Under the pieces are notes generated by a model. That model saw only the letters and a program-made list of their open reading frames with translations. It searched no databases and was not told the DNA's origin. Both the position numbers and the translations under genes were made by a program. 7,621 nucleotides of DNA, taken from contig JAKPNC010000174.1 in assembly GCA_029548585.1 (NCBI GenBank), positions 1 to 7,621 of the forward strand. Direction: 5' to 3'. Positions within the stretch are counted from its first letter, which is position 1; each line of letters begins with the position of its first letter. Below, piece by piece: positions 6,213 to 7,621 of the stretch. This DNA comes from a bacterium (GTDB taxonomy: Bacteria > Ratteibacteria > UBA8468 > B48-G9 > JAFGKM01).

Positions 6213-7438
6213 CTGGCCTTCCTTAAGAGGAGAGCCGAGTTTGACCCCCCGAAGCCGTGGGAATTGACAAGAACCGTTTCAACATTTGCGCGCCGTGCGG
6301 TATTGGGAACATAGTCGAGATCGCACGAGGGATCGGGAGTATCGTAATTTATGGTGGGAGAGACCGTTGCCTCGTTTATGGCAAGAAGCCCTCCCGCAAC
6401 CTGGAGTATGCCCGCCGATCCGAACGGGTTGCCAACCATGGATTTTATGGATGAAACCGGGATCCTGCAGGCCCTTTCGCCAAATACCTCCCTGATGGCC
6501 CGGGTCTCCTCCCTGTCCAGCAGGATGTCCGAAGGAGCGTGGGCTGATATGAAATCTACCGATCCCGGCGGCATATTCGCATCCAGCAGGGCTTTCTCCA
6601 TGGCCTTCCTGAACCCGTCACCCGGGTTGCCTGCTCCCGGACTGGATGCCTCTCCGTATCCTGCAATTTCCCCGTATATAGCGGCTCCCCTCGAAAGCGC
6701 CGAAGTGAGTTCCTCGATGACAAGAATTCCGCCGCCTTCCGAAAGGACCCCGCCGTCCCTTGACAAGTCGAAAGGCCTGCTTGCCTTTTCAGGTTCATCG
6801 TTCCTGGCCGACATTATCCTGGAAGAAGAGAGTCCGGCAAGTATCAGGGGGGTTATGGGCGCATCCGCGCCCCCGGCAAGCACGATCTTCTTCTCTCCGC
6901 ACGAGACCATACGGAAACCGAGCCCTATGGCGTCAAGGCCTGACGCGCAGCCCGTTGCGACCGTCAGCATACCGGTATCTATCCCTAACGCGCCGACCAC
7001 CTCACCCGTGCCCACGTTGGGTGTGGCCGACATGATCCCGAAAGGCATTATCGACCTGTAGCCCTTTTCAAGGAAAATCTTGTGCTGGTTCTCTATGAGA
7101 TCCATTGCGCTGGTGCTGACTCCCAGTATGACCGATACATTCTTATTCCCCATCAACTTCCTGTCAAGGGAGGCATCCTTCATGGCCATCAGGGCGCTGG
7201 CAACCGCAAACTGGGAAAAACGGGCCATCCTCCGCGCCTTCCTGGATTCAATGTAATCCCCGGGATTGAAACCTGTAACCTGCCCGGCTATCCTTGTAGG
7301 AAAACCGGAGACGTCGAAAAGGCTTATATGCCTGACTCCGCTACGGCCTTCTTTCAGGGCATCCCAGAATGCCCTCCGCCCGATGGCGTTCGGGGAGATT
7401 ATCCCCAGACCTGTTATGACCGCGCGCCTATGCTTCAT
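6209..7438 (-). CDS. Beta-ketoacyl-ACP synthase of the FabF/KAS-II fold, with atypical active site
   Basis: At 409 residues this matches the FabF family along its whole length: N-terminal AVITGLGIISPNAIG, nucleophile C164 in ATGCASGLDAIG, RNDEPEKASRPFDLSRDG, H300, K332 in SSIKSMVGN, PTINYDTPDP, and the gating loop GFGGSN near 395-400. Known family reaction: condensation of an acyl chain on C164 with malonyl-ACP in the cytoplasm. Several normally fixed motifs differ. HGTST is HAPSD at 300-304. The KSMTGH histidine, catalytic H340 of E. coli FabF, is N337. The glutamate near E. coli 349 is Q346. The phenylalanine of NSFGFGG is H394. It is thus probably a specialised synthase rather than the housekeeping FabF, so no symbol is given; a chain-length-factor-like role is less likely because the cysteine is kept. 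It starts 11 nt inside the upstream gene, with AAGGCGG just before the ATG. No ACP is seen here. Confidence 0.95.
   Translation of the reverse strand: MKHRRAVITGLGIISPNAIGRRAFWDALKEGRSGVRHISLFDVSGFPTRIAGQVTGFNPGDYIESRKARRMARFSQFAVASALMAMKDASLDRKLMGNKNVSVILGVSTSAMDLIENQHKIFLEKGYRSIMPFGIMSATPNVGTGEVVGALGIDTGMLTVATGCASGLDAIGLGFRMVSCGEKKIVLAGGADAPITPLILAGLSSSRIMSARNDEPEKASRPFDLSRDGGVLSEGGGILVIEELTSALSRGAAIYGEIAGYGEASSPGAGNPGDGFRKAMEKALLDANMPPGSVDFISAHAPSDILLDREETRAIREVFGERACRIPVSSIKSMVGNPFGSAGILQVAGGLLAINEATVSPTINYDTPDPSCDLDYVPNTARRANVETVLVNSHGFGGSNSALLLRKAR
6217..6224 (-). promoter_or_regulatory. Ribosome binding site of the membrane kinase gene
   Basis: AAGGAAGG on the minus strand lies 4 nt before the ATG at 6210-6212 and inside the last codons of the ketosynthase gene. 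It favours this ATG over the in-frame ATG at 6201-6203, for which the spacing would be 13 nt. The start itself overlaps the preceding stop as ATGA. Confidence 0.6.
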
Positions 7439-7621
7439 GTAAAGCCGCCTTACCGTTTATGTTTTTTACCTCTTGACAGAGTTCCCTGCTCTTTCCGGAA
7501 TAAAAGAGGTACCTGTTCCTGTCGAGAAAATCCCCGAGAGAAACGTAAGAGCTGTTCCTGTAAAGCAGGTAAGACTCGTCTGACACCGAGGTTTCAAGGC
7601 CTGCCTGTCTTATCTCTCTCT
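7428..7621 (-). CDS. Unrecognised protein, C-terminal 63 residues only
   Basis: An open reading frame enters from the right edge (first full codon at 7617-7619) and stops at TAG, 7428-7430. It encodes 63 residues beginning REIRQAGLE and ending GKAALHEA. The other two minus-strand frames hit stops within about 30 nt of the edge, and the ORF overlaps the ketosynthase start by 11 nt, which is the same packed style as the rest of the operon; both support it as real. The fragment is hydrophilic with several aromatic residues (SYLLYRNSSYVSL, RYLFYSG) and ends in a basic, charged helix-like tail. I do not recognise the family. Given the downstream ketosynthase, an enzyme of the same lipid or polyketide-like pathway is a reasonable guess, but the visible part does not show it. 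Confidence 0.72.
   Translation of the reverse strand, partial: REIRQAGLETSVSDESYLLYRNSSYVSLGDFLDRNRYLFYSGKSRELCQEVKNINGKAALHEA
7445..7451 (-). promoter_or_regulatory. Ribosome binding site of the ketosynthase gene
   Basis: AAGGCGG reads on the minus strand within the last codons of the upstream gene. It lies 6 nt before the ATG at 7436-7438 (9 nt from its AAGG core). It is a moderate Shine-Dalgarno match and supports this start. Confidence 0.5.

Noticed and set aside
6351..7061. Plus-strand open frame of 236 codons, rich in Pro, Ser and Ala
   Set aside because: It is antisense to the ketosynthase active-site region. Its composition follows from the complement of Gly/Ala-rich codons and it has no motif of its own.

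Overview
The window is wall-to-wall coding on the minus strand: six genes, two of them cut by the window edges, each overlapping its neighbour by 4 to 29 nt. There is no intergenic stretch, RNA gene, repeat array, mobile element or visible terminator. The whole looks like the interior of one long operon read from right to left, with its promoter beyond position 7621 and its end beyond position 1.

In transcription order: (i) the last 63 residues of an unrecognised protein (7428-7621); (ii) a FabF/KAS-II-fold beta-ketoacyl-ACP synthase with altered catalytic motifs (6209-7438); (iii) a multi-pass membrane histidine kinase, 7TM-GAF-PAS-HisKA-HATPase, with intact catalytic boxes (3711-6212); (iv) a soluble REC-GAF-PAS-HisKA protein whose ATP-binding domain has lost its key residues (1790-3739); (v) an NtrC-type sigma-54-dependent response regulator (442-1815); (vi) a third receiver protein, cut by the window edge, whose residues after the REC domain look like the start of a further sensory or output module (1-470).

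The inferred circuit is a membrane sensor kinase that phosphorylates one or more of three receiver domains encoded directly downstream, one of them on a protein that probably cannot autophosphorylate. Output is transcription from sigma-54 promoters through the NtrC-type regulator. The coupling of this cassette to a ketosynthase suggests that it controls, or is controlled by, a lipid or polyketide-like pathway encoded upstream. The signal and the product cannot be read from this window.

Organism: a bacterium using sigma-54 and NtrC-type regulation, with roughly balanced GC, frequent AGG arginine and ATA isoleucine codons, and tightly overlapping genes. This fits Nitrospirota, Thermodesulfobacteriota (former Deltaproteobacteria) or related lineages, but it is a weak inference and no taxon can be named from the sequence alone.
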